Below, piece by piece: positions 1-7,303 of a stretch of DNA of 10,995 nucleotides (its first letter is position 1; each line of letters begins with the position of its first letter). The stretch covers positions 1 to 10,995 of the forward strand of contig JAZUAC010000038.1 of the NCBI GenBank assembly GCA_045637775.1, written 5' to 3'. The translations under genes and the position numbers were made by a program. The notes beneath the pieces are model-generated. The model had not been told where the DNA came from. It searched no databases and saw only the letters and a program-made list of their open reading frames with translations. The stretch comes from UMGS172 sp045637775. GTDB taxonomy: Bacteria; Bacillota; Clostridia; Oscillospirales; Acutalibacteraceae.

Positions 1-1
1 T

Positions 2-838
2 GACCTTATTATTGACGATACTCCCGAGGCTATCACCGTCTCCAGCTTTGACCCCGTAAGACGTGAGATTGCACGTCTCACCCTTGAAAAGCTTATTGTT
101 GACGGACGTATTCATCCTGCACGCATTGAGGAAACGGTTGACAAGGCTCGTGCCGAGGTTGAGCGCACCATCAAGCAAAAGGGTGAACAGGCTATGCTTG
201 ACGCAGGTGTGCACAGTATGCACCCCGAAATCGTCAAATTGCTTGGTCGTTTGCATTTCAGAACCAGTTACGGACAGAATGTACTTAACCATTCTCTTGA
301 GGTTTGCTATATCACCGGTCTGCTTGCCGCAGAGTTGGGCGAGGATATAACCCTTGCCAAGCGTGCAGGTCTCTTGCACGACATTGGTAAGGCTATTGAC
401 CACGAGCAGGAAGGCTCTCACATTCAGTTGGGTGTTGAGACCGCCAAGAAGTATAAGGAAAACGATGCAGTTATCCATGCTATCCATGCACACCATGGCG
501 ATGTTGAGGCCAAGACGGTTATTGCTTGTCTTGTTCAGGCCGCTGACGCTATTTCAGCAGCACGTCCCGGTGCACGCCGTGAAAACATTGAAAGCTACAT
601 CAAGCGTCTTGAAAAGTTGGAGGAAATCGCCAATTCCTTTAACGGTGTAGAGACCTCCTTCGCTATTCAGGCAGGTCGTGAGATCAGAGTTATGATCAAG
701 CCCGAAGCCATCAACGACGATCAGATGGTATTGGTTGCACGTGATATTGTTAAGGAAATCGAAAACAATCTCGATTATCCCGGACAGATCAAGGTCAACC
801 TCATCCGTGAAAACCGCGTTGTTGACTACGCAAAATAA
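2..838 (+). CDS. rny: Ribonuclease Y, C-terminal part (5' end outside the window)
   Basis: RNase Y is a membrane-anchored endoribonuclease that starts mRNA decay in Firmicutes. The open frame runs in from the window edge and gives 278 residues, roughly half of the usual ~520. The missing part should hold the N-terminal membrane helix, coiled coil and most of the KH domain. The first visible residues (DLIIDDTPEAITVSSFDP) match the end of the KH domain. The HD phosphohydrolase domain follows, with VLNHSLEV and the metal-binding LLHDIGKA motif, then HAHHGD, and QAADAISAARPGARRE towards the C-terminus. The frame ends at TAA 836-838, just before an intrinsic terminator. Internal ATG codons, such as the one at 194, lie inside the conserved domain and are not starts. 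Identification is by family recognition and is very secure. Confidence 0.96.
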   Translation, partial: DLIIDDTPEAITVSSFDPVRREIARLTLEKLIVDGRIHPARIEETVDKARAEVERTIKQKGEQAMLDAGVHSMHPEIVKLLGRLHFRTSYGQNVLNHSLEVCYITGLLAAELGEDITLAKRAGLLHDIGKAIDHEQEGSHIQLGVETAKKYKENDAVIHAIHAHHGDVEAKTVIACLVQAADAISAARPGARRENIESYIKRLEKLEEIANSFNGVETSFAIQAGREIRVMIKPEAINDDQMVLVARDIVKEIENNLDYPGQIKVNLIRENRVVDYAK

Positions 839-850
839 ACGAAAAGATTT

Positions 851-889
851 CAACCTCTTGTGCCAATCGGTACAAGAGGTTGTTTTTTT
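851..889 (+). terminator. Intrinsic terminator of rny
   Basis: An 11-bp perfect stem (851-861 with 872-882, arm CAACCTCTTGT) encloses a 10-nt loop and is followed directly by seven T. It lies 12 nt after the rny stop codon. Confidence 0.9.
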
Positions 890-899
890 GTTAAAAAAC

Positions 900-928
900 T
901 TGTATTTGTAATGTGGATATGGTAAAAT
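900..928 (+). promoter_or_regulatory. Sigma-A type promoter for the LUD gene
   Basis: TTGTAT (900-905) and TAAAAT (923-928) are separated by exactly 17 nt. The predicted transcription start near 935 falls on the ribosome binding site of the next gene, so the mRNA leader would be only about 10 nt. The match is inferred from sequence alone. Confidence 0.4.
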
Positions 929-944
929 AACTTGGGTGATATTT

Positions 945-1592
945 ATGACAGAACAAATTAAACTTACTATTGAGAATCTTAACAAAAATCGTATGGAGAC
1001 GTTTTTTGCCGAAACGCGTGAGGATGCTTTGAAAACCGCACTGTCTTTGTTAAACGAAGGCGACACCGTGTCGGTTGGCGGTTCGGTTACCTTGAGTGAA
1101 ATCGGTATACTCGAAGCGTTGAAATGCGGAAAGTACAACTATCTCGACCGCTATGCCACAGCAACGCCTGCCGAAATGCATGAGGTGTTCCGTCAAAGCT
1201 TTTTTGCCGATGCTTATTTCACCTCTTCCAATGCCGTGACCGAAAAAGGCGAGCTTTTCAACTGTGACGGCAATGCTAACCGTGTTGCAGCCATGATGTA
1301 CGGTCCTAAAAAGGTTATTGTGATAGTTGGCAAAAACAAGATCGTAAAAGACCTTGATGAAGCACTTTTAAGGCTCAAAACCATTGCCGCACCGCTTAAT
1401 GCCAAGCGTTTAAACAAAGACACCTATTGTGCCAAAACCGGTCGTTGCGTAACTCTTGACAATGGCAACGAAAAAGATATGACTTGCGGATGCCGTTCAA
1501 AAGACCGTATCTGCCGCAACTACACCGTAATGGGCGAACACCTCCCCGACCGCGTAAAGGTCATTATTGTAAACGAGAATCTTGGATATTAA
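945..1592 (+). CDS. LUD-domain (DUF162, LutC/YkgG-like) protein with Cys-rich C-terminus
   Basis: This 215-residue protein belongs to the LUD fold family (PF02589). The family includes LutB/LutC of lactate utilisation, but most single-domain clostridial members have no assigned reaction. Visible features are GGSVTLSEIGILEAL (residues 45-59), the NCDGNANRVAAMMYGPKKV stretch (106-124) and the IVGKNKIV strand (127-134). The C-terminal tail carries five cysteines (C162, C168, C181, C183, C190), a pattern that could bind a metal or Fe-S cluster. The start is ATG 945, with GGGTGA at 934-939 as ribosome binding site; an upstream in-frame GTG at 936 would overlap that site. No lutA or lutB neighbour is present, so a lactate role cannot be claimed. 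The gene stands alone between two terminators. Confidence 0.85.
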   Translation: MTEQIKLTIENLNKNRMETFFAETREDALKTALSLLNEGDTVSVGGSVTLSEIGILEALKCGKYNYLDRYATATPAEMHEVFRQSFFADAYFTSSNAVTEKGELFNCDGNANRVAAMMYGPKKVIVIVGKNKIVKDLDEALLRLKTIAAPLNAKRLNKDTYCAKTGRCVTLDNGNEKDMTCGCRSKDRICRNYTVMGEHLPDRVKVIIVNENLGY

Positions 1593-1597
1593 AATAC

Positions 1598-1634
1598 AAA
1601 GCCTTTTCGGAAATTTCCGAAAAGGCTTTTCTTT
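1598..1634. terminator. Bidirectional terminator between convergent genes
   Basis: Positions 1598-1629 form a perfect palindrome with 16-nt half AAAGCCTTTTCGGAAA. In practice it folds as a long hairpin with a small AATT loop. A TTTTCTTT run follows on the plus strand, and a shorter T-rich run follows on the minus strand. It can end both the LUD gene (+) and the GH16 gene (-). Confidence 0.85.
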
Positions 1635-1647
1635 ATGTTAGTTTTGC

Positions 1648-3450
1648 TTAACCAAAAGTATTCTCTCTGAGGTCGAGAACACTCTTACCGTCTTGGAACT
1701 GATAGAGATGTACATAGTCAACAACAAGTGTGCTTCGATTTGCCCAATCATCCTCGGTGGCAAGACTGATACTTGTGGAACCGCTTTTGAGTCCAACAGC
1801 CATACTCAAAGTAAGATACATCTTCTGATTGAAGGTCAAAATGTCTTGCTCGGTTGCAGTAGTGTCATAGGTAAAATAAACCCTTCCATCACAAGTAAAG
1901 GACATATATTCAGGAGTCCACAAAAGTCCGTAGGTGTGGAAATCGTCGTGAAGGTCAACGCCCTGGTCGGGATAATATTTTTTGTCGTTTGAGAACTCGT
2001 TGCCATCGCAAGAGGTGTGCTTGTATCCCAGCGACTCACCCAAAGTGGTCGGCCAGGAATGGCAGTTTGCGGCAACATAGTTAGCACCGAAATTTTCGTT
2101 TATATCGATTTCGTTGCCCAAAATCTGCTCTTTTGCGGCCTCCTCGTCACCGAACATACCGAATCCTGTGGTATCACCGGTCCAAAGTGCGGTCCAGAAG
2201 CCTTTTGCTGTGGGGATTTTGGCACTTTCCTCAACATAGCCGTAAATATACGCCATATCTCGGTGGGTGCGAATCATACCGCCATGGTACTCGGTATCGG
2301 TCTGATAAGGAGTTATGGTGAAATATTCACCATCGAAGGTATAGGTTTCCTCCGAACGGCGGCTCTTTTTACCGTTCTGACCATCGGCGCTCCACGGAAC
2401 GTGCATCCATTTGGTTGTATCAAGCTCGGTCGACTTAAAGTCTTCAAGCCATGTAGGTGTGTAGTAAGTTGCCTTATCATAGCTTGCAACAGTGGTGGAA
2501 TAACTACCCGATGCAACCGAATTAGCATCGGTCACGGTACCGGTTTTAAGCATTTTACAGAACTCGGTCACGCCCAAGGCAGTAGCGTAGGTCGAGCCGC
2601 CGTTGATATAAACCTTTTTGCCCGAAACCTTGATTGAATAGGTATCTGTATCGTTTTTATCAATCTTTTCAACACCATTGCGGTTGGCTTCACCGACGAT
2701 TATCTCATACTCCGATTCTTGGAAATCAGCATCATCGTACACCTCAACCTCAAAGCCTGTGGTGTTCTTAACATAATCATAAATCTTGTCAATCTCCATC
2801 TGCGTGAGATACGAAACATTAAAATGAGGTCTTATTATAGAAAATTTGGAGATATTCTCACCGTTAATTGTGATATCGGTAAATGTTCCTTCGGTCTTGT
2901 GAGCGTGCATAATTCCACCCTCTATTGTCATAGATTTGGTGAAATTTTGAAGGAAATATGTAGCGGCGTTAGCTACTGCGGAATTGCTCAGGCCGTTAAT
3001 AACAATCTTTTTGCCAATGGTGCAAACAATATAGTCATCGAATCTGCCACCAAAATTTTGCACAAGATAGTCATAGGCAAATTTGCTTTCAGGACGGTTA
3101 GTGCCACCTATAAGTATTTCGTAAGCGTCGCTTCCATCAGATGAATCGTCAACATTGGCAAGCCCTTTGAGATTTTCCTTCATTGCCTTATACATATCGC
3201 CCGCAATGGCAAACATGGCATCATTATCAGCAGGGCGAATGATTCTATAAGCCGATTTGCCGTTTGCGTCAACAAAACTAACAGTATCCTTGCTGAACTG
3301 AATATCACCGTTACCCAAATCTACACTGTTATTAGAACCGATACTATTTACTGCTGCGTCTTGGTTGGCAGAATCGTTATCAGAACCACAACCCGCAAAC
3401 ATTCCGAGTGATAACAGTAAAACAAGTATAATAGAAAATATTTTTTTCAT
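1648..3450 (-). CDS. GH16-type glycoside hydrolase lipoprotein with duplicated N-terminal domain
   Basis: This 600-residue protein is probably a secreted, membrane-anchored polysaccharide hydrolase. Residues 1-20 form a lipoprotein signal peptide (MKKIFSIILVLLLSLGMFAG), with lipidated cysteine C21 followed by a Ser/Asn/Asp-rich linker. Two related modules follow at about 65-170 and 202-300. Each has an IIRP strand, an EI(L/I)(I/V)GxxNR motif (111-119 and 249-257) and a GKK(I/V)xING strand (146-153, 277-284). The C-terminal domain (about 330-587) carries the GH16 active-site signature EIDINE, with E447, D449 and E452 fitting nucleophile, helper and acid/base. GH16 covers laminarinases, lichenases, agarases and carrageenases, and the substrate cannot be read from sequence. 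Start ATG 3450 is preceded by a weak GGGG ribosome binding site. Confidence 0.88.
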   Translation of the reverse strand: MKKIFSIILVLLLSLGMFAGCGSDNDSANQDAAVNSIGSNNSVDLGNGDIQFSKDTVSFVDANGKSAYRIIRPADNDAMFAIAGDMYKAMKENLKGLANVDDSSDGSDAYEILIGGTNRPESKFAYDYLVQNFGGRFDDYIVCTIGKKIVINGLSNSAVANAATYFLQNFTKSMTIEGGIMHAHKTEGTFTDITINGENISKFSIIRPHFNVSYLTQMEIDKIYDYVKNTTGFEVEVYDDADFQESEYEIIVGEANRNGVEKIDKNDTDTYSIKVSGKKVYINGGSTYATALGVTEFCKMLKTGTVTDANSVASGSYSTTVASYDKATYYTPTWLEDFKSTELDTTKWMHVPWSADGQNGKKSRRSEETYTFDGEYFTITPYQTDTEYHGGMIRTHRDMAYIYGYVEESAKIPTAKGFWTALWTGDTTGFGMFGDEEAAKEQILGNEIDINENFGANYVAANCHSWPTTLGESLGYKHTSCDGNEFSNDKKYYPDQGVDLHDDFHTYGLLWTPEYMSFTCDGRVYFTYDTTATEQDILTFNQKMYLTLSMAVGLKSGSTSISLATEDDWANRSTLVVDYVHLYQFQDGKSVLDLRENTFG

Positions 3451-3499
3451 AGAAAATCCCCAAATGTCGAAATATATTGCTCTACCCTATGGTAAAAAC

Positions 3500-3528
3500 A
3501 TATTATCATATCTATTTAACATTGTAAA
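3500..3528 (-). promoter_or_regulatory. Promoter of the GH16 lipoprotein gene
   Basis: On the minus strand TTTACA (3528-3523) is followed after 17 nt by TAATAT (3505-3500). This gives a leader of about 45 nt before ATG 3450. GATAAT at 15-nt spacing is an overlapping alternative -10. It lies in the 113-nt gap after birA, so the lipoprotein probably has its own transcript. Confidence 0.5.
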
Positions 3529-3563
3529 GTCGAAGTTCGGAAATGTTAACCTTTTGCCACGAT

Positions 3564-4337
3564 TTATCGACTAACCCTCAACGTTATCTCACCCGTATTC
3601 AGTGTCACATTGCCGTTTCCGGTTTCCACAACCAATCCGCCGTCATGGTCAATATCTATCGCTTTACCCTGTGTTTTAGTGCCGTTTTTGATGAACACTA
3701 CCTCATGTCCTAAAACACAGGACTTTTTGCGGTAATCCTCAATGAAGGTCCTGTAAGGCAGTTCATCAATCAAGCTTTTAAGCTCAGTTATAATTTCAAC
3801 CGCCAACGTGTTACGGTCAATATCTCTATTTAGCGCCGTCGCAACCAGCTTTATATCGTCGGGGAAGCATTCTGTCGTAATGTTCACACCGATTCCGACA
3901 ATTATTTTGACGATTTTACCCGTCACGGCCTCGGTCAAAATTCCGCAGACCTTTTTTTGGTCAATATAAATATCATTGACCCACTTGATTTTTGGGTCAA
4001 GCCCCGTCAAGCGTTCAATAGCCCTCACAACGGCAACCGATGCCGCCGCGGTGACCGTTACACTATCCGAAAAGTCGGTTTTTGGGGTGTACATATAGGA
4101 CATATAAAGTCCCGTGCTTTTGGGTGAATAAAAGCTTCTACCCATTCTTCCCTTGCCTGCAGTTTGACTTTCGGCAAGCAACAACACAGCCTCATCTTGT
4201 GATTCTTTCGCAATTTTTTTTGCCTCAAGGTTGGTGGAATCTATTTCATCGTAAACCTTTACCGCACACTCAACACCGTGCGTTTTAAGTTTCTCAAAAA
4301 TTACCCTTTCCGAAAGCCAACTTGTTTGTTCCGACAA
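3564..4337 (-). CDS. birA: Biotin--[acetyl-CoA carboxylase] ligase, no HTH domain
   Basis: The enzyme activates biotin with ATP to biotinyl-5'-AMP and transfers it to the lysine of biotin carboxyl carrier proteins. All core motifs are visible in the 257-residue protein: DSTN (33-36), the biotin/adenylate loop GKGRMGRSFYSP (61-72), KWVNDI (118-123), CGILTE (131-136) and GIGVN (148-152), then a small C-terminal SH3-like domain. E. coli BirA is about 321 residues. This one lacks the N-terminal winged helix, so it should act only as a ligase and not repress biotin genes. The start is TTG 4337, supported by GGCGGTGA 4 nt upstream, and the first internal ATG lies inside the catalytic loop. The gene is separated from both neighbours by its own signals. 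The assignment is firm. Confidence 0.93.
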   Translation of the reverse strand: MSEQTSWLSERVIFEKLKTHGVECAVKVYDEIDSTNLEAKKIAKESQDEAVLLLAESQTAGKGRMGRSFYSPKSTGLYMSYMYTPKTDFSDSVTVTAAASVAVVRAIERLTGLDPKIKWVNDIYIDQKKVCGILTEAVTGKIVKIIVGIGVNITTECFPDDIKLVATALNRDIDRNTLAVEIITELKSLIDELPYRTFIEDYRKKSCVLGHEVVFIKNGTKTQGKAIDIDHDGGLVVETGNGNVTLNTGEITLRVSR

Positions 4338-4363
4338 TGTATCACCGCCTTTTCTTTGATTCT

Positions 4364-4392
4364 ATAATACCAAACCTATATAAAAAAAGCAA
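4364..4392 (-). promoter_or_regulatory. Possible promoter of birA
   Basis: On the minus strand TTGCTT (4392-4387) and TATTAT (4369-4364) are spaced by 17 nt. This places a start about 20 nt before the TTG codon. The -35 box overlaps the U-tract of the upstream terminator, which weakens the call. Confidence 0.35.
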
Positions 4393-4419
4393 GCGGAACG
4401 GGTCAAAAAACCGTTCCGC
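4382..4419 (-). terminator. Intrinsic terminator of the isomerase gene
   Basis: A 9-bp GC-rich stem (GCGGAACGG at 4393-4401 with CCGTTCCGC at 4411-4419) is followed on the minus strand by a run of seven T. It lies just downstream of the stop codon at 4441. Confidence 0.85.
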
Positions 4420-4440
4420 CAGAGGTTTATAAATATTAAA

Positions 4441-5406
4441 TTATGCCCACCACATTTTGCCTGCAGTTTCGGCAATCAACAAAGGCTTCAAGAAGCCTGC
4501 CGCCTTTTCAAGACCCTCGGTCTTGCTCATCAAAGCATCTTCATGCTCGATGCTGATGGCATAGTCGTAGCCGTTGGTCTTCAATGCCGAGATAATATCT
4601 CTCCAATATGCCTCATCATTACCGTAGCCAACGGTTCTGAACAACCATGAACGGTTCTTGATGTCGCCATAGCTCTTGGTATCGAGAACACCGGTGGTTG
4701 CGGTGTTGTACTTGTCGATTCTGGCATCCTTTGCGTGTACATGGAAGATGGCATCGCCAATCTCGTTGATGACCTTAACGGGATCCATACCCTGCCATAC
4801 AAGGTGGCTGGGGTCGAAGTTGGCACCAAGCTCGGGACCAACTGCTTCACGAATCTTCTTCAAGGTGTCGGTGTTGTAAACGCAGAAACCGGGATGAAGC
4901 TCGAATGCGATCTTATTTACGCCGTGAGCCTTTGCAAATTCAACAGTCTTTTTCCAATAAGGAATAAGAACCTCGTTCCACTGCCAATCAAGAATAGCCA
5001 AGAAATCCTCGGGCCAAGGGCAGGTTACCCAGTTGGGGTACTTGGAATCGGGGCAATCACCGGGACATCCCGAGAAGGTGTTAATCTGATGAAGACCCAT
5101 CTTTTCGGCCAAAAGGATAGCATTGCGGATAGTCTTGTCATACATCTCGGCAAGCTCCTTGTTAGGATGAACAGGGTTGCCATGGCAGGACAAAGCGCTA
5201 ACCTCAAGGTCATTCTCCTTGATGGTAGCCATAAACTCCTCGAAAGCCTTTTCGTCGTTCAAAAGCTTTTCGGGGTCGGCATGAGCATTGCCGGGGTATC
5301 CGCCGCAACCGATCTCGATCATGTCACAGCCGATAGACTTAAAATACTTGCAAGCCTCTGCAAAGGGCATATCGCTCATAAGTGTGGTAAAAACGCCTAA
5401 TTTCAT
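4441..5406 (-). CDS. Sugar phosphate isomerase/epimerase (xylose isomerase-like TIM barrel)
   Basis: This 321-residue protein belongs to the AP-endonuclease-2/xylose-isomerase-like TIM-barrel family, which isomerises or epimerises sugars, inosose derivatives or sugar phosphates with a divalent metal. Metal-site residues are in the expected order: E169 in AFELHPG, D198 and H201 in ANFDPSHLVWQG, H222/H224 and D227 in FHVHAKD, and E287 in SIEHED. The substrate is not readable from sequence. ATG 5406 is chosen because GGAGG (5419-5415) sits 8 nt upstream; a longer frame from TTG 5421 would swallow that ribosome binding site. The gene is divergent from a Gfo/Idh/MocA dehydrogenase and shares its control region, a common pairing in inositol and rare-sugar pathways. 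A joint pathway is therefore likely but inferred. Confidence 0.88.
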   Translation of the reverse strand: MKLGVFTTLMSDMPFAEACKYFKSIGCDMIEIGCGGYPGNAHADPEKLLNDEKAFEEFMATIKENDLEVSALSCHGNPVHPNKELAEMYDKTIRNAILLAEKMGLHQINTFSGCPGDCPDSKYPNWVTCPWPEDFLAILDWQWNEVLIPYWKKTVEFAKAHGVNKIAFELHPGFCVYNTDTLKKIREAVGPELGANFDPSHLVWQGMDPVKVINEIGDAIFHVHAKDARIDKYNTATTGVLDTKSYGDIKNRSWLFRTVGYGNDEAYWRDIISALKTNGYDYAISIEHEDALMSKTEGLEKAAGFLKPLLIAETAGKMWWA

Positions 5407-5460
5407 AAATTCAGCCTCCAAAATATCGGTGAGCTAACCCACCTTTTTATGTACAATTAT

Positions 5461-5489
5461 ATAATACTTTATTTACAAATAATTTGCAA
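5461..5489 (-). promoter_or_regulatory. Promoter of the isomerase gene
   Basis: On the minus strand TTGCAA (5489-5484) is followed after 17 nt by TATTAT (5466-5461). The leader would be about 50 nt. An overlapping TATAAT (5462-5457) lies just downstream. Confidence 0.5.
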
Positions 5490-5508
5490 GTACTTTAATA
5501 TATGAATA

Positions 5509-5537
5509 TTGTAAAAGTTTACATAGTGTGGTATTAT
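5509..5537 (+). promoter_or_regulatory. Extended -10 promoter of the oxidoreductase / alarmone synthetase operon
   Basis: TTGTAA (5509-5514), a 17-nt spacer and TATTAT (5532-5537) preceded by TGG form an extended -10 promoter. TTTACA (5518-5523) with TATATA (5541-5546) is a second overlapping option. The leader is about 75 nt. Confidence 0.55.
5510..5523. promoter_or_regulatory. Palindromic operator-like site (LacI-family / cre type)
   Basis: TGTAAAAGTTTACA has perfect 6-nt half sites around a 2-nt centre. It resembles the TGTAAACGTTTACA class bound by many LacI-family regulators and CcpA, but has AG instead of the usual central CG. It overlaps the -35 box and spacer of the plus-strand promoter and lies about 20 nt upstream of the minus-strand -35. 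Confidence 0.45.
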
Positions 5538-5560
5538 TTATATATAATAAACCTTTTAGA

Positions 5561-5583
5561 ACCTCCCTCTGATGAGGGAGCTC
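5561..5583. repeat. Hairpin in the 5' leader, likely remnant of a dispersed repeat
   Basis: CTCCCTC (5563-5569) and GAGGGAG (5574-5580) pair around TGAT. The hairpin is in the untranslated leader of the oxidoreductase gene. The wording CCTCCCTCTGATGAGGGAG resembles a repeat I recall as widespread in gut Clostridia, so a degenerate copy is more likely than a dedicated regulator. Confidence 0.4.
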
Positions 5584-5617
5584 CGACAATGACTACGCAC
5601 TACACAGGAGAGTTAAT

Positions 5618-6604
5618 ATGATAACCTATGCAACTATCGGAACAAGTTGGATAACCGAGGCTTTTATCAGGGGTTGCAAATATCATCCCGATAAGCTTTT
5701 TCACGGTGCGGTTTATTCAAGAGATTATACTAAAGGCAAGGAGTTTGCCGAAAAACTCGGTTGCGACCGTGTTGTGACCGACCTTGAAGAATTAGCAAAC
5801 GATAAGACAATCCAAGCCGTTTATGTGGCAAGTCCCAACGCTTTTCACTATGCACAAAGCAAGCTGATGCTGATGCACGGCAAGCATGTTATTTGCGAAA
5901 AGCCGATAACCGTAACGCCCGATGAATTGGTTGAACTGCAAACACTTGCTAAAGAAAATAATGTCGTTTATATGGAAGCCTTGATGGGTATTCACATGCC
6001 TCAATGGACCATCGTGAAAGACACAATAAAGCAGCTTGGCAACATAAGTCATGCAAGGTTTGATTTTTCTCAGCGTTCTTCTAAGTTAGACGGACTTCTT
6101 CGCGGTGAGCATCAGAACATATTCGACCCCAAAATGGCAACCGGTGCTTTGATGGATCTTGGAATCTACTGCATCTACCCTGCTCTTGATTGGTTTGGTG
6201 TGCCACAGGAAATCTACTCTTATTGCACCAAGCTTTCAACAGATGTTGACGGTGCAGGCGGTGCCATTTTAAAATACTCCGACAAAACGGTTGAACTGAC
6301 TTGGGCAAAGCTGGGCGAAACACGGTTAGGCAGTGAAATTATCGGTGACAATGGCACACTTGTGATGCCTTCTATCTCAAAGCTCACCAATATGAAGCTG
6401 ATTTTGAAGGATGGCACCGAGCAAATTTTGTCGGACGACTGTGAAAAACCCTATCAAATGAGCTTTGAGGCCGCTGACTTTTACCGCTATATCACCGATG
6501 AAAGCTCAAAAGACGAGCTTGAAGCTATGAATGAGCTTGCTTTAAATGTCAGCCGTGTGATGCTGAAAATCAGAGACCAAAGCGGTATTGAATTTGATTT
6601 GTAA
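5618..6604 (+). CDS. Gfo/Idh/MocA family NAD(P)-dependent oxidoreductase
   Basis: This 328-residue dehydrogenase should oxidise or reduce a sugar, inositol or related polyol with NAD(P). An N-terminal Rossmann fold is indicated by the opening strand and GTSWIT turn (residues 8-13), a shortened variant of the glycine-rich loop. The family hallmark CEKP is at 93-96 with catalytic K95, and the C-terminal domain starts with the substrate-site motif GALMDLGIYCI (176-186). The DLGIY form with Y184 is typical of the dihydrodiol-dehydrogenase-like branch, where Tyr replaces the usual His. ATG 5618 has AGGAG 9 nt upstream. The 12-nt gap to the next gene implies cotranscription with the alarmone synthetase. 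The exact substrate is unknown. Confidence 0.9.
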   Translation: MITYATIGTSWITEAFIRGCKYHPDKLFHGAVYSRDYTKGKEFAEKLGCDRVVTDLEELANDKTIQAVYVASPNAFHYAQSKLMLMHGKHVICEKPITVTPDELVELQTLAKENNVVYMEALMGIHMPQWTIVKDTIKQLGNISHARFDFSQRSSKLDGLLRGEHQNIFDPKMATGALMDLGIYCIYPALDWFGVPQEIYSYCTKLSTDVDGAGGAILKYSDKTVELTWAKLGETRLGSEIIGDNGTLVMPSISKLTNMKLILKDGTEQILSDDCEKPYQMSFEAADFYRYITDESSKDELEAMNELALNVSRVMLKIRDQSGIEFDL

Positions 6605-6616
6605 AGGATTTCAACC

Positions 6617-7300
6617 ATGAACAATTTTGAACCCAAAACCACGGCATTCCCTCACGATATGCTTCCCGAGGGTGCCGAAAAGTATTTTCATCACCTTCAG
6701 ACTTTTCAAGAAATGATGATGCGTTATCAATGTGCCATTTTAGAGGTTCAGACCAAATTGCAGGTTTTGAATAACGATATGTCGGTGCGTTACAGCCGAA
6801 ACCCTATCGAATTTGTCAAAACCCGTATAAAAAGTCCGGGAAGCATTGCCAATAAGCTCAAACGCAACGGATTTGAGATTACTGTCGACAACATGGTTGA
6901 ATACCTTAACGATGTTGCAGGCGTGCGTGTGGTGTGCTCGTTTATCGACGATATTTACGAGGTCGCCGATATGCTTGCCCGTCAAAATGATGTTAAGGTC
7001 ATTGAGGTCAAGGACTACATAAAGAACCCAAAGGACAACGGCTACCGCAGTTACCACATGATAATAGAGATTCCCGTGTTTTTCTCGGACAAAACTATGG
7101 ATATGCGTGTTGAGATTCAGCTTCGCACCATTGCGATGGACTTTTGGGCATCGTTAGAGCATGAGCTGAAGTATAAAAAGGACATTGCGTGGTCGAAAGA
7201 AATCGGTGAGGAGCTTCGACTTTGTGCAGAAACCATAAATAAAACCGACCAAAAAATGCTCGCTATCCGCAACCACATTGATGAGCATAAAAATGATTAA
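6617..7300 (+). CDS. Small alarmone synthetase (RelQ/YjbM-like (p)ppGpp synthetase)
   Basis: The 227-residue protein consists of a single RelA/SpoT synthetase domain, which transfers pyrophosphate from ATP to GDP or GTP to make (p)ppGpp. The hydrolase, TGS and ACT domains of long Rel proteins are absent, as in RelQ/RelP. Visible motifs are KTRIKSPGSIANKLKR (68-83), DVAGVRVVC (99-107), YIKNPKDNGYRSYH (134-147) and the metal/substrate motif VEIQLRTIAMDFWASLEHE (165-183), with E166, Q168, R170 and H182. The N-terminal 50 residues are helical in character, as expected for tetramer-forming SAS proteins. ATG 6617 has AAAGGA about 8 nt upstream. It is second in an operon with a sugar dehydrogenase, so its expression may follow sugar supply, but that link is inferred. 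Confidence 0.92.
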   Translation: MNNFEPKTTAFPHDMLPEGAEKYFHHLQTFQEMMMRYQCAILEVQTKLQVLNNDMSVRYSRNPIEFVKTRIKSPGSIANKLKRNGFEITVDNMVEYLNDVAGVRVVCSFIDDIYEVADMLARQNDVKVIEVKDYIKNPKDNGYRSYHMIIEIPVFFSDKTMDMRVEIQLRTIAMDFWASLEHELKYKKDIAWSKEIGEELRLCAETINKTDQKMLAIRNHIDEHKND

Positions 7301-7303
7301 ACC

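Noticed and set aside
936..944. GTG 936 as start of the LUD gene.
   Set aside because: It overlaps the only plausible ribosome binding site, while ATG 945 has correct spacing to it.
554..1138. A 194-codon open frame on the minus strand.
   Set aside because: It is antisense to rny and the LUD gene, crosses the rny terminator, and shows no family motif.
2017..2637. A 206-codon open frame on the plus strand.
   Set aside because: It lies antisense within the GH16 gene, which has intact signal peptide and catalytic motifs. No ribosome binding site or domain supports it.
3531..3539. Small palindrome CGAAGTTCG upstream of the GH16 promoter, considered as a LexA-type SOS box.
   Set aside because: Firmicute LexA sites have CGAAC and GTTCG separated by four bases. 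Here the halves abut, so the spacing is wrong.
4735..5400. A 221-codon open frame on the plus strand.
   Set aside because: It is antisense to the isomerase, whose metal-binding residues are all in order.
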